Source: Natrinema sp031626495
GTDB taxonomy: Archaea > Halobacteriota > Halobacteria > Halobacteriales > Natrialbaceae
Assembly: GCF_031626495.1 (NCBI RefSeq)
Contig: NZ_JAMQOJ010000005.1
Coordinates: forward strand, 248,001-312,000
Direction: 5' to 3'
Length of the DNA stretch: 64,000 nucleotides
The position numbers were made by a program, and so were the translations under genes. Positions 35,650 through 45,252 of the stretch are shown here, in pieces (within the stretch, counting starts at the first letter, position 1; every line of letters begins with the position of its first letter). The notes under the pieces are model-generated. The model was given only the letters and a program-made list of their open reading frames with translations. It had not been told where the DNA came from and made no database searches.

Positions 35650-36075
35650 ATGTACCGCGTTTTGCTACCCGTCGACACCAACGAGGATCGCGCGCTAGCC
35701 CAGGCGGAGTACGTCGAATCGCTGCCGAACGCCGCCGACTCGGTCGAGGCGTACGTCCTGTTCGTCTTCAGCGAGGACAGCGACGACCTCCCACAGGAGT
35801 TCGAGAAGTTCAAGTCCGCCTCCCGGATCGGCTCCGTCCGCCGCGCCAAAGAGAGCCTCGAGGAGGCCGGCATCTCGGTGACGATTCTCGAGGACAGCGG
35901 CGACACGGAAGACGACATCCTCGAGGAGGCCGAGGAGTACGACGTCGACGAGATCGTTCTCGGCGGCCGGAAGCGCTCCCCCGTCGGGAAGGCGCTGTTC
36001 GGCAGTATCACGCAGGGCGTCATCCTCAGTACCGACCGGCCGGTGGTCGTCACCGGCGGTGGCGGCGAGGAGTAA
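35650..36075 (+). CDS. Universal stress protein (UspA family)
   Basis: The 141-residue protein has the UspA fold: MYRVLLPVDTNEDRALAQA at the start and the ATP-binding pattern VDEIVLGGRKRSPVGKALFGSITQGVI in its second half, in which G-x2-G-x9-G-S/T is present. It probably binds ATP. A TTTTATTG box about 30 bases upstream indicates an independent promoter. Role in stress is inferred from family. Confidence 0.9.
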   Translation: MYRVLLPVDTNEDRALAQAEYVESLPNAADSVEAYVLFVFSEDSDDLPQEFEKFKSASRIGSVRRAKESLEEAGISVTILEDSGDTEDDILEEAEEYDVDEIVLGGRKRSPVGKALFGSITQGVILSTDRPVVVTGGGGEE

Positions 36076-36151
36076 GCCGGCTTCGGGAGCCGATCACGCC
36101 GCTTGTTCCCGCCGGCAGCCATCTTATCCGGGTCGATACCGACTGTTCGGT

Positions 36152-36988
36152 ATGGCAATTCGGGAACCGGAGCCGGACGAGTCCGAGCGGATCCGCGAGG
36201 TCGTCGACAGTTCGATGACGACCTCGTTCACGCTCAGTCCGGGCCAGATCGACGGGATTACCGACGAACAGTTCGCCGACGAGACCGTCGCCGAGAAGAT
36301 CGACGACGAGGACACCCTGCTTTACGTCGCCGAAACCGGCGAGGACATCGAGGGCGAGACCATCACCGGGTTCGTCGAAGGGCACCTCGAGGACGATTGG
36401 GGCGAGGTGAACTGGCTGTTCGTCGATCCGGAACACCGCGGCCAGGGTATCGGGACGGAACTGTACGAGACCGTGACGGAGTCCCTCCGAGACCACGGCG
36501 CCGAGCACGTCTGCGTCACCGTCCTCGAGGCCAACACCGAGGGTCACCAGTTCGTCGAACAGTTCGGCCTCGAGCACAACGGCGACCGGCGCATCGAGGT
36601 CGCCGAGGAGTCGCTCGTGAAGTACGTCTACGCGGACACGGACGTCGACGTGGAGCTCCCGACGGAGTCGCGAGCCGACGAGGGAGACGAGGAGGACGCG
36701 AAAGCGGAGGAGTTCCCGGAAACGGAGGAGACGGACGGCCACCTGACGGCGACGAGCGACGACGGGAAGACGGTCTACATCGCCCGCGAAGAGGACGAAT
36801 CGGGGACCGCAGCCCCGTTTTTCGTCACTTACGAAGACGAGGAGTACGACGAACAGTACGGCTTCTACTGCGCGAACTGCGGCTCGCTCGACGTCTCGAT
36901 GAACAACATGGAGCGGCTCGAGTGCGGCGACTGCGGAAACGACCACGCAGAGCGGTCCGGCGAGTCGTACGACGACTCGTACCTCTGA
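36152..36988 (+). CDS. GNAT acetyltransferase fused to a DUF5816 zinc-ribbon domain
   Basis: The 278-residue protein has an N-terminal GNAT domain. The acetyl-CoA binding loop is HRGQGIGTELYETV near residue 95, preceded by VNWLFVDPE. After an acidic linker (about 175-205) comes a C-terminal domain with a zinc ribbon (FYCANCGSLDVS and LECGDCGNDH), matching haloarchaeal DUF5816. The ribbon could recognise the acetylated target or nucleic acid. A decayed insertion element starts right after its stop codon. Confidence 0.87.
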   Translation: MAIREPEPDESERIREVVDSSMTTSFTLSPGQIDGITDEQFADETVAEKIDDEDTLLYVAETGEDIEGETITGFVEGHLEDDWGEVNWLFVDPEHRGQGIGTELYETVTESLRDHGAEHVCVTVLEANTEGHQFVEQFGLEHNGDRRIEVAEESLVKYVYADTDVDVELPTESRADEGDEEDAKAEEFPETEETDGHLTATSDDGKTVYIAREEDESGTAAPFFVTYEDEEYDEQYGFYCANCGSLDVSMNNMERLECGDCGNDHAERSGESYDDSYL

Positions 36989-37945
36989 TTGACATCCTCC
37001 CACCGCTAAAGGGGTGGGATTTCTCCGGTGGGATGTTGGCTATGCCGTACCCACGGAGGCGAGTTTCCCGTCGTCGGCACTCTGGATTGTGCGCTCCTCG
37101 TTGGGACTCGCCCTCTCGGGAGAGCGTGACGACTCCGACCACGTATGGTCGTCCCACTTGAGGCGCACGGGCCGTGCCATCGACCCGACTTCTCTGCCAG
37201 CCTGTCGTTCGAGGAACGTCCGCGAGGCACCGAGGTCGGCGTGTCCCTCGTAGCCACACGAACACCGGAACACGTCGCCGTCCCGCTCTGTATCGTCTCG
37301 CTCGCCACACACGGGGCACTCCGCCGTCGTGTATGCTTCTGACTCGGTTTCGACCGCGATGCCGTACTCCTCGGCGGTCGTGGCGAGACGGTCGATGAAC
37401 GAGCGATACGCCCAGAATTGGTGCGTTTTCTCGTTCACTCGCGCCGACCACTGTTCCGACAGCACATCGGTGAGGTCGCCCACGTATACGGTGGCAACGC
37501 CCTCGTCGTACAGTCGTCCCATCAAGTCTCGCACGAGCGTGTCCTGTGCGTGGTCGCGTCGACGTGTCCGCTTGCGACAGAGGCGTCGAATCCGTCGGCT
37601 ACTGTACCGTCCCTCGCGGAGTGTCGATTGCAAGCGGGCGATCTCCTCGGTGGTTTCGCGGAAGCGGGCGAACAGGTCACGGCCCTCGTAGAGGTACTGC
37701 TGGCCGGTCGTGGTAGTAGAGGCGACGAGGTTGTTCGCACCCACGTCCAAGGCAGCCGATTCCTCGGCTAGTGGTGAATCCCGTCGAGAATCAGGCACGG
37801 TGATGGGACGTGAGCCTCGAAGAAGCCTATCAGGGGATTATCGAAGCGGGGTTGGAAGCGGTGGAACATCCAGACGAGCAATAGCGCGTGGATTGCCGAG
37901 CCATGCTGTCGCTTACACCCACCCATTCAGGGGTGGCTTCCGCTC
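36989..37945 (-). mobile_element. Remnant of an IS200/IS605-type (IS1341-like) element
   Basis: The element is bounded by imperfect hairpins. The right end, CCCACC-N8-GGTGGG at 36999-37018 just after the GNAT stop, resembles the conserved GC-rich right end of haloarchaeal TnpB elements, where the guide RNA arises. The left end, CCACCC-N6-GGGTGG at 37919-37936, is similar. Between them lies only a truncated tnpB; no TnpA transposase is present. Exact ends are estimates. A 24-codon plus-strand fragment (37810-37884, SLEEAYQGIIEAGLEAVEHPDEQ in one frame) next to the tnpB break looks like the 3' end of a foreign gene. Confidence 0.65.
37040..37798 (-). pseudogene. TnpB (OrfB) RNA-guided nuclease, N-terminally truncated
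   Basis: The frame keeps the C-terminal part of a haloarchaeal TnpB, about 250 of roughly 400-430 residues. RuvC-I is ALDVGANNLV, RuvC-II is VYVGDLTDVL, the zinc ribbon is CPVCGE and CSCGYE, and RuvC-III is GHADLGASRTFL. The N-terminal wedge and REC-like domains are missing; upstream in frame a stop (TAA) occurs about 17 codons before the homologous part. The position of the usual RuvC-II glutamate is Gly. The first usable start is a GTG at 37798. It should not be an active nuclease. Confidence 0.75.
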
Positions 37946-37953
37946 GCTGCGTG

Positions 37954-38448
37954 TCACTTCGCGAAGATGCTGTCGGCCGTCGCCGCACCGACGACGCTGA
38001 AGACCGAACCGACGCAGACGGCCTTGAACGAGGTCACCACGAGCTCGCAGGAGCGCGCGGCGCGCTCGAGGCCGCCGGACAGGGCCGCGAGGCCACAGGA
38101 GGCCTCGGCGTCCGCGAGGAACGTCTCGGGGGCGCCGAACAGGAGCGCGAGCACGGTCACCGAGCCGAAGGTGACCACCATCAGCGAGATAAAACGGATC
38201 GGGACCCCGGCGACCTCCTGTTCGTCGTCCAGGTCTCTGGTCGTGTCCGCCTTGTACAGCGCCGCGTAGCCGATCGCGAAGACGATCGCGACGATCGCGA
38301 GCGCCTGCAGAATGTGCATGTTCCCGGCGAGGACCCAGACCTCCTCGGTGACCACGAACGGGCCCGCGAGCAGGAACCCACCGACGATCTGCTGGGCCGA
38401 GTCCGCGAGCCGAAAATCGCGCGGACGGCGCGGCCGTCGAAGTTTCAT
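37954..38448 (-). CDS. DUF2391 family integral membrane protein
   Basis: The 164-residue protein has four hydrophobic helices and a conserved Arg-rich N-terminus. Segments QQIVGGFLLAGPFVVTEEVW, VAGVPIRFISLMVVTFGSV and FKAVCVGSVFSVVGAATADS fit the DUF2391 (TIGR02587) membrane family, function unknown. It is next to a ZIP-like gene in the same direction (gap 86 bases). Confidence 0.75.
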   Translation of the reverse strand: MKLRRPRRPRDFRLADSAQQIVGGFLLAGPFVVTEEVWVLAGNMHILQALAIVAIVFAIGYAALYKADTTRDLDDEQEVAGVPIRFISLMVVTFGSVTVLALLFGAPETFLADAEASCGLAALSGGLERAARSCELVVTSFKAVCVGSVFSVVGAATADSIFAK

Positions 38449-38534
38449 AGCGGGGGATTACGGCGGAGCGACAAAACGGTCCCGTTTGCCCGAGTGATGA
38501 CGCCGGCAGCCGATCGGTCCGCCGACAGCCGACA

Positions 38535-39275
38535 TCAGACGAACAGCAACAGTGCCGCGTACCCCGCCCCGCCGAGCGCGAACGCCCAGAACCGGCTCTC
38601 GCGGTCTGACGGCAGTTCCTCTTTGATCACGTTGAGGATGACGCCGCCGGCCAGAAACGGGAGAAAGACGGCGACGAGGAGTTCGGTCCCCTCGAGCGCG
38701 TACCCCGCTCCGAAGCCGGCGAGCACCGCTGCCGACAGGATCCACCGGCCCCGACGATGGTAGACGCGCCCGTGGTGCTCGCGGAGGCCGTCGTCCGTGA
38801 CGACGAAGTGGAGTGCCATAGCGACGACGAACAAGCCGACGTTGCCGAGTTCGGGGTCCCAGAGCAGCGAACCGATGACGGCGTTGTAGACGGCGAACGC
38901 GCCGAGGTGGAGCCAGAACACGCCGGTCGCGTCGGCGTCACCGTCCCGGTCGGTGCCGCTGTTCCCCCGGCGGGCGAGTTGCTCGAGGCCGTAGAACGTG
39001 ACGAATCCGAAGAGGGCGACGAGATAGCCGTACTGCTCGGCCAGCGGCGTCGAGAGCCCGTGCCGATCGATCGTCGCGGCTGCCTCGTGGATCTCGGGCA
39101 ACAGGTGGACGAACACGTACGCGACAGAGACGCCGCCGGCGCTCGAGAGCCACCGACTCCGCGGGATTCGACCGCCGATGCCCAGTCGGCCGGCGAAGAA
39201 GTGGACCAGTGCGAGGACGAACGCGTACGCGAGGAGAATCGCGGCGGCGGGGTCCGCCGACTCGGTCGGAGACAT
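38535..39275 (-). CDS. ZIP-like metal transporter family protein
   Basis: The 246-residue membrane protein has about seven or eight helices. HLLPEIHEAAATIDRHG contains the His-x3-Glu pattern of ZIP transport helices, and a late helix contains GGVILNVIKEELP, close to the HE-type ZIP motif in sequence position. The helices are separated by a loop with few metal ligands, so it may be a divergent ZIP homologue or transport a different substrate. It is upstream of DUF2391 and downstream of the CaCA exchanger. Confidence 0.7.
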   Translation of the reverse strand: MSPTESADPAAAILLAYAFVLALVHFFAGRLGIGGRIPRSRWLSSAGGVSVAYVFVHLLPEIHEAAATIDRHGLSTPLAEQYGYLVALFGFVTFYGLEQLARRGNSGTDRDGDADATGVFWLHLGAFAVYNAVIGSLLWDPELGNVGLFVVAMALHFVVTDDGLREHHGRVYHRRGRWILSAAVLAGFGAGYALEGTELLVAVFLPFLAGGVILNVIKEELPSDRESRFWAFALGGAGYAALLLFV

Positions 39276-39321
39276 TGGCGGAGGCGTATGCGAGAGACGG
39301 ACAAATGGTTTGGCCGGCGGC

Positions 39322-40707
39322 TCAGTCGTCGACGCTGTGTGTCCGATCGCTCCGTCCCGGCATCGCGTCGCCGACCGTCCCGGCGGTTCGCCGGAGGAGG
39401 CGACGGAACGACTGCCAGCGGCGAACGAACAACGCGAGCCCGAGAACGACGTAGATCCCGGTGTAGACGAGCAGCAGTTCGGTGCTCTCGATCGGGAGCC
39501 CGACGTACTCCTGAATGATGACGAACTCGAGGAGGACCTGCGAGAGGAAGAGGACGAGCAGCGTGATCGCCTCCCTGACGGACATCTCGAAGTTGAGCAG
39601 GAGGCCGATCGCGAAGAACGACTGAGCGGCGGTCAGCCAGATCTCGGCCTCCTGCTTGAAGTCGAAGGCGAGCACGCCGTACTGCCCCAGCGCGATCGAG
39701 TGGACGACGACGAGCGTCCCGATGAGCAGCGTCCACTGGTTGAGCTTCGAGGAGATGAGCGCGTTGAACCCGGCCGTCGAGCGGGCCTTGTTGACGAGGT
39801 AGATGACGACGATCAGCTCCGGCGATTCGGAGGCCAGCGGCGCGATCCACTGGATCATGAAGAACGACGGGACGCCGACCTCCTGACCGAGGTGCTCGAG
39901 ACCGTGAGCGAACGGTTCGACGGCCGTGAAGATCATCGCACCGGCGTAGCCGAAGAGAACAAGGACGGTCAGGACGCGGCGACCCCGCGGATACCGCTGG
40001 AGATACGCCGGGACGCCGACGTGTTCGGTCTCCGGTTCGGCCTCGCCGCGAAGGATGACCGCGATGTAGAGCACGTAGAGGCCCACCAGAAACAGCATGT
40101 CGAAGATATCGATGCCGCCGTTGAGGGGGACGAGGAACGCCCAAGCCGTCGCGACGAGCAGGAAGACGACCTCGAGGCCGATGTCCCGGTCGAGGACGAC
40201 GACGTCGGCGAGGAAGCCGGAGCGGGGCTCGACCGCGGGATCGGTCGACGAACCTCGGCGGAAGATCGTGAAGAGGGCGACGCCGGCCCAGCCGATGCCG
40301 ATGAGGATCCGGTTCGCACCGGTCATATTGGCGACCGCGAGGTTCCCGGCCTCCATGCCGCGTTCGGTCCCCGCGAACACGCCCGCGTTCCAGGCGTAGA
40401 GGGCGTCGACGGCGTACTCGGGTGCGACGGCCAGCACTGCCAGCACCGCAATCGCGAACGCTCGCGGCACGTCCTTCTCGGCGGTTTCGGCCGCCCACGC
40501 GAGGAGGAACGAGGCTCCGAGGACGGCGAGGCCGGTCACGATCACCGTCCCGAGCGTCGACAGCGACTCGAGCGGTGCCGGCGCTTCGTAGGCGACCCCC
40601 GCGACCGTCGCCGTCCATGGCAGGAGCTCCGTCGCTCCCCAGACGACGACCCAGGGGAGTGTCAGTGCGAGAGCGGCCGAAATCGCGCCGAGCGCTTGTC
40701 GTCTCAT
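39322..40707 (-). CDS. Sodium/calcium (cation/H+) exchanger, CaCA superfamily
   Basis: The 461-residue membrane protein has the two inverted alpha-repeats of cation/Ca2+ exchangers: VLAVAPEYAVDALYAW with GNLAVANMTGANRILIG in the first half, and PLASESPELIVVIYLVNKAR followed by FNALISSKLNQWTLLIG in the second. The acidic residues in PEYAVD and SESPE are the predicted ion ligands. About 11 helices are predicted. It probably extrudes Ca2+ or Na+ using an ion gradient. Confidence 0.88.
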   Translation of the reverse strand: MRRQALGAISAALALTLPWVVVWGATELLPWTATVAGVAYEAPAPLESLSTLGTVIVTGLAVLGASFLLAWAAETAEKDVPRAFAIAVLAVLAVAPEYAVDALYAWNAGVFAGTERGMEAGNLAVANMTGANRILIGIGWAGVALFTIFRRGSSTDPAVEPRSGFLADVVVLDRDIGLEVVFLLVATAWAFLVPLNGGIDIFDMLFLVGLYVLYIAVILRGEAEPETEHVGVPAYLQRYPRGRRVLTVLVLFGYAGAMIFTAVEPFAHGLEHLGQEVGVPSFFMIQWIAPLASESPELIVVIYLVNKARSTAGFNALISSKLNQWTLLIGTLVVVHSIALGQYGVLAFDFKQEAEIWLTAAQSFFAIGLLLNFEMSVREAITLLVLFLSQVLLEFVIIQEYVGLPIESTELLLVYTGIYVVLGLALFVRRWQSFRRLLRRTAGTVGDAMPGRSDRTHSVDD

Positions 40708-40775
40708 ACGGGTCGTACTGAAACGGGTGTAGCCGAGCCGTTATAAGTAACGCGTTGCAGTGACGGTGCTGCCTG

Positions 40776-41441
40776 CTACTGCTGCGGGGTCCGCTCCTCG
40801 AACGGCTGGACGATGACGAACCCGTCGGAGCCCGAAAACTCGAGCTGGTAGCTCTCGTCGGAGGACTGGCCGATCATGTTCGAGAGACTCTGGTCGACGT
40901 GACTGCCGGGCGTGGTTCCGCTCCAGGCGACGGTCGCGCTGGGGTCGGTCCGGACCGGCGGGCGCAACACCAGCGGCTCGCCGTGGGTCGTGATCGCGAC
41001 GTAGCCCGGGCCGACCAGCGAGACGTTGGTCAGACCGCCGGCGGAGAACCCGGCGATGCTCTTGATCGTCCGGATCTCGTAGTCGACGCTCGACTCGAAA
41101 GCGAGGACGTCGTTGCCGTTGACCGAGATCTCCTGACCGGCGTCGAGTTCGAGGAGCTGGATCTTCTTCTCCTGGTCGGCCAGATAGACGTGGCCGGTGC
41201 CGGTCGCCTCCATTACCGCGGTCCCTTCGCCAGTCGCCTTCTCCTTGAGGAAGCCCGTGATACCGCCCTCTGCGGAGGATTTGCCCTCGAACGAGACGTC
41301 GCCGCTGTAGGCGATCATCGATCCGGCCTTGGCAGTCACGGACCCGTCGAGGGCCACGTCCAGTAGCTTGCTGTTCTCGAGCTGGAACGTGTCGTCCCCT
41401 TCTTTCGGTTCGTTCGCGTCGACGAATTCATCGAGATTCAT
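40776..41441 (-). CDS. AIM24 family protein
   Basis: This 221-residue protein is almost entirely beta-strand (QLENSKLLDVALDGSVTAKAGSMIAYSG in two parts, VYLADQEKKIQLLELDAG, GLTNVSLVGPGYVAITTHG). The pattern matches the AIM24/TerD-adjacent beta-helix family present in archaea and bacteria. The role in prokaryotes is unknown; the mitochondrial homologue affects inner-membrane structure. No membrane helix is visible. Confidence 0.85.
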   Translation of the reverse strand: MNLDEFVDANEPKEGDDTFQLENSKLLDVALDGSVTAKAGSMIAYSGDVSFEGKSSAEGGITGFLKEKATGEGTAVMEATGTGHVYLADQEKKIQLLELDAGQEISVNGNDVLAFESSVDYEIRTIKSIAGFSAGGLTNVSLVGPGYVAITTHGEPLVLRPPVRTDPSATVAWSGTTPGSHVDQSLSNMIGQSSDESYQLEFSGSDGFVIVQPFEERTPQQ

Positions 41442-41543
41442 GATAGTCCGAGCCGTGAACGGCTCTATCGGGCTCGTTGGTCGGGATCTGGCAAATAGTT
41501 ACTCATCGAATACGTCGTCGACGGTGACGCGGCTGACTGTCGA

Positions 41544-43139
41544 CTACTCCGTTCCCCGAACGAAATCCGCCGCCTTCTCGGCGATCATCGTCGTCGGCGC
41601 GTCCGTGTTCCCGCTCGTGATCGTCGGCATCACCGACGCGTCGACGACGCGCAGCCCGGAGAGCCCTCGGACCCGAAGTCGGTCGTCGACGACGGCCATG
41701 TCGTCGTCGCCCATCTTGCAGGTGCCGACGGGGTGGTACAGCGTCTCGGCGGTCTCGCGGATATGCTCGATCAGGCCCTCGTCGCTCTGGACGTCCGCGC
41801 CCGGCAGTACCTCCTCGCCGCGGTACTCGTCGAACGGCTCGGCTTGCATGATCTCCCGGACCAGTTTGATCCCCTCGAGCAACACCTCGAGATCCTCGTC
41901 CGCCGTCAGATACTGCGGATCGATGACCGGCTCGTCGAAGGGGTCGGCAGACCGAAGCGTGATCCGACCGCGGCTGTCGGGTCGCAGGCGGAGCGCCCCG
42001 AGCGAGAAGCCGTGTCCCTCGGGGTTGTCGAACCCGTGTTCGACGAAGTACGACGGGCCGAAGTGGAACTGGATCTCGGGCCGATCGGCGGCGTCGGTGA
42101 CGGACGCGAAGCCGCCGGCCTCCGCGATGTTCGAGGTCAGCGGCCCGCGCTTCAGTACGAGGAATTTCAGCAGGTTCCGGAGCGAGTCCGCCTCGGCGAG
42201 GCTGACCGGCTTCTCGCACTCGTAGTTGACCCCGATCTGGAGGTGATCCTGCAGGTTCCGGCCGACGCCGGGGAGATCCTCGACGACCTCGATACCGTGG
42301 TCCGCGAGGTGGTCGGCCGGGCCGACGCCCGAACACATGAGCAACTGGGGCGAGTTGATCGCCCCGGCAGAGAGGATCACCTCCTCGGTCGCGTCGACCG
42401 TCGCGGGACTGCCGCTGGCGTCGTCTCGAGCGTACTCGACGCCGACCGCCTCCCGTCCGTCGAACCGAACACGTGTCACCCGCGCCCCGGTCACCGCGGT
42501 CAGGTTGTCGCGGTCGAGGGCCGGCTTCAGGTAGGCGTCGGCGGCGCTGTGGCGGCGGCCGTCTTTCTGCGTGACCTGATAGAAGCCGACGCCCGCCTGG
42601 TCGCCGTCGTTGAAGTCCTCGTTGTGGGGCAGTCCAGCGGCCTGCCCGGCTTCGACGAACGCCTCGCTGAGTTCGTTCGGCGACCGGACGTCGGCCACGT
42701 TCCGCGGGCCGCTGATCGCGTGGGCGTCCGAGGGACCCCGCTCGTTGTGCTCGGCCCGCTTGAAGTACGGCAGCACGTCCTCGTACCCCCAGCCCTCGTT
42801 GCCCAGTTCGGCCCACCGGTCGTAGTCCTCGGGCTGGCCCCGGATGTAGATCATCGCGTTGATCGAACTCGAGCCGCCCAGCGTCTTCCCCCGGGGCCAG
42901 TAGAGCTCCCGGTCGTGGAGTTCGGACTGCGGTTCGGTGTGGTAGTTCCAGTCGACGCTCGACTGGAACAGCTCCGAGAACGCCGCCGGGATCCCGATTT
43001 CGCGCTCCTCGTCGGGTTCCCCCGCCTCGAGGAGGAGTACCTCGGTCTCGGCGTCGGCCGACAGTCGATTCGCGAGTACACACCCCGCCGGCCCCGCGCC
43101 GACGATCACGTAGTCGTAGGACCGCCCTTCCCCTGACAT
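41544..43139 (-). CDS. GMC family flavin oxidoreductase (choline/alcohol dehydrogenase-like)
   Basis: The 531-residue protein binds FAD at the N-terminus (YDYVIVGAGPAGCVLANRL). The second GMC signature (GAINSPQLLMCSGVGP) is near residue 255. The catalytic His region is YHPVGTCKMG near residue 470 with the conserved Asn/His in SGNTDAPTTMIAEKA. Family members include choline, glucose and aryl-alcohol dehydrogenases. Haloarchaeal examples are often labelled choline dehydrogenase, but no betaine-synthesis gene is adjacent. A TATA-like TTATTATA is about 30 bases before the ATG. Confidence 0.9.
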   Translation of the reverse strand: MSGEGRSYDYVIVGAGPAGCVLANRLSADAETEVLLLEAGEPDEEREIGIPAAFSELFQSSVDWNYHTEPQSELHDRELYWPRGKTLGGSSSINAMIYIRGQPEDYDRWAELGNEGWGYEDVLPYFKRAEHNERGPSDAHAISGPRNVADVRSPNELSEAFVEAGQAAGLPHNEDFNDGDQAGVGFYQVTQKDGRRHSAADAYLKPALDRDNLTAVTGARVTRVRFDGREAVGVEYARDDASGSPATVDATEEVILSAGAINSPQLLMCSGVGPADHLADHGIEVVEDLPGVGRNLQDHLQIGVNYECEKPVSLAEADSLRNLLKFLVLKRGPLTSNIAEAGGFASVTDAADRPEIQFHFGPSYFVEHGFDNPEGHGFSLGALRLRPDSRGRITLRSADPFDEPVIDPQYLTADEDLEVLLEGIKLVREIMQAEPFDEYRGEEVLPGADVQSDEGLIEHIRETAETLYHPVGTCKMGDDDMAVVDDRLRVRGLSGLRVVDASVMPTITSGNTDAPTTMIAEKAADFVRGTE

Positions 43140-43288
43140 GGTACTCCATACCGTATTGCCGAATTATAATAAGCGTTTCACGGAATTTCGGCTGCTCGAG
43201 CAGGTCGACCGTCGGTAGGACCCGCGAGAAGAACGATTAGTTCGCGACGGCGATAGGCCTAAATAGATCTCCGCTCATCCCGGGATGT

Positions 43289-43993
43289 ATGCGACACGAG
43301 GTGTTCAACGAGGCGGGGGAGCGCGACCTCGTCTTCGTGCTGGGGTGGGGGAACAGGATCGAGCACGGAAACGTCCAGTGGCTCGTCGATCGACTGGTCG
43401 ACGCCGACTATCGCGTCACCGTCTTCCAGATACCGACCGTCGTCACCGACTTCGAGACGGAGTGGGTGAAACCGATCGCGGAGTACGTCGACGGCCTCGA
43501 GAACTACCGCCTGTTGAGCCACAGCACGGGCGGGCTCATCGCCGAGTACCTCGAGGGGGCCGAGTACCGCGTCTACCTGAGTCCGTGGTGGGGATTCCAC
43601 GACGACATGCAGAATCCGATCGTTTCGCTGGCACTGAAGGTGCCCCTCTCGTGGTCGATCCTGCCGACCGGCGGCATCGATCGGGAGATGCTGGGCGAAC
43701 TCGCCACCGACCGGCAACTCGAGGAGACGCCGAGCCGCATCGCGCCGACCTTCTTGCGCGAAGCGAAACGGGCACAGGCACACCTGCCGCCGTTCCAGTT
43801 CTCGGATCGCAGCGCCGTCTTCTACACGCCCGACGACGCCGTCGTCAGCGCCGCTGCGATCCGAGAGCGCGCACCCGAGGCCAATCAGGTCGTCTACGAG
43901 GGCGGCCACCAGCTGTTCGACTCGCCGTCGCGCGAGGAGCACGTCGAGACGGTGCTGGCGGCACTCGAGGAGGGACGCGCGGCGCTCGAGTGA
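43289..43993 (+). CDS. Alpha/beta hydrolase-fold protein
   Basis: The 234-residue protein has an oxyanion-side start (LVFVLGWGNRIEHGNVQWLVD), the nucleophile elbow SHSTGGLIAEY near residue 78, an acid in FYTPDDAVVSAA and the His in YEGGHQLFDSPS. The nucleophile elbow varies from strict GxSxG. It is probably an esterase or lipase-like hydrolase in the cytoplasm; substrate is unknown. Confidence 0.8.
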   Translation: MRHEVFNEAGERDLVFVLGWGNRIEHGNVQWLVDRLVDADYRVTVFQIPTVVTDFETEWVKPIAEYVDGLENYRLLSHSTGGLIAEYLEGAEYRVYLSPWWGFHDDMQNPIVSLALKVPLSWSILPTGGIDREMLGELATDRQLEETPSRIAPTFLREAKRAQAHLPPFQFSDRSAVFYTPDDAVVSAAAIRERAPEANQVVYEGGHQLFDSPSREEHVETVLAALEEGRAALE

Positions 43994-44109
43994 ACGGGAG
44001 TCGACGACGCTGGCGCGGCCACGTCGGCCCGGTCGACGGTCGCCCGAACTTCAACGCCCTGAACGTGTAACGCGACGGCGGAACTACCGTCGTGTGGCAC
44101 GTGTGGTAG

Positions 44110-45165
44110 ATGGTTCGTCGCAGAACGTGGCTGGTGACGCTGGTCGCACTCGTCCTGATCGTCGCAACCGTGACGTACGGCGTCCTCGCGGTGGATCGGC
44201 CGCGGGTCGAGTCGGTCGAGAACGAGTGGGGGACCGTCACGAGCGAACGGACCGAGATCGAAACCGAAGTCGCCGTCGACAACCCGTTCTTGCTCCGCCT
44301 CGGCGACGCTGCCGCGGACGTCTCCTATTCGGTCTCGCTGAACGACGTCGAAGTCGCGGCCGAAGAGGAAAACCGCGTGCGACTCGCCGGCGACGAGAGC
44401 ACGGTCACCGTCTCGACGTGGATCGACAACGACAAGATTCCGGCGTGGTGGGCCTCCCACGTCAACAACGACGAGACGACGACGGTCCGCGTCGAGCCCG
44501 ACATCGTCGTCGACTACGCCGGGATTCGAGTCCCGGCGGAGGAGTTGACGCGCACCCGCACCGTCCATACGAACCTGCTCGAGCCCCTGGCGACGAACGA
44601 GAGCCGGCAGTTCCAGGTCTCGAATCAGACGGTGTTCGTCGTCGACGAAACGGACGCCCAGTGGGGCAACGCCACCGTCAACCGGACGCCGATCGAGGCG
44701 TCGGCGACAGTTACCAACTCGCTCGGGATCCCGGTCCCGATCACGCAGCTCGGCTACACGGTCCGGCTAAACGGCATCGTCGTCGGGCAGGGCGTCGCCG
44801 CCCGGCAGACCGTCCTCGAGCCCAACCAGACGCGGACGCTCGAGGCCGGCGCGGCGATCGACAACTCCAAACTCGACGAGTGGTGGGTGACACACCGCCG
44901 ACAGGGCGGTGCGTCGAACCTGACCGTCGACTTCAACGCCACCGTGGCGCTCGGCGGCGTCGAGCGAACCCTCCCGCTCGATTTCATCTCCTACGAGCGG
45001 CAGTTCCGGACGGACCTGTTCGGGGCGGAGAACGCGTCGGGGAACGCGAGCGCGAACGAATCCGCGAGTGACGAGGACGGGGGACGAGATGGCGGACGGG
45101 AGCCCGCCGAGAACGGAACACAGCTCGTCGGGAGCGACGGCGCATCCCGTTCCCGCGGGGTCTGA
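44110..45165 (+). CDS. LEA type 2 (LEA14-like) protein, membrane-anchored
   Basis: The 351-residue protein has an N-terminal hydrophobic anchor (LVTLVALVLIVATVTYGVLA) and two WHy/LEA14-type beta-sandwich domains (about residues 40-155 and 165-285). Both carry the pattern IETEVAVDNPFLLRL and VSYSVSLNDVEVA, and IEASATVTNSLGIPVPI with GYTVRLNGIVVGQG. The C-terminal 50 residues are Asn/Ser/Glu-rich. LEA14 proteins are linked to water-stress protection; a role at the cell surface under osmotic change is inferred. Confidence 0.82.
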   Translation: MVRRRTWLVTLVALVLIVATVTYGVLAVDRPRVESVENEWGTVTSERTEIETEVAVDNPFLLRLGDAAADVSYSVSLNDVEVAAEEENRVRLAGDESTVTVSTWIDNDKIPAWWASHVNNDETTTVRVEPDIVVDYAGIRVPAEELTRTRTVHTNLLEPLATNESRQFQVSNQTVFVVDETDAQWGNATVNRTPIEASATVTNSLGIPVPITQLGYTVRLNGIVVGQGVAARQTVLEPNQTRTLEAGAAIDNSKLDEWWVTHRRQGGASNLTVDFNATVALGGVERTLPLDFISYERQFRTDLFGAENASGNASANESASDEDGGRDGGREPAENGTQLVGSDGASRSRGV

Positions 45166-45252
45166 GCCGTTCCGGTTCGTCGCTCGCCTCGAGACCACAC
45201 GACGACCGGCAGCGACTCGAGCTATTTCACCCTCCGCCGCAAAGGACCTGGT

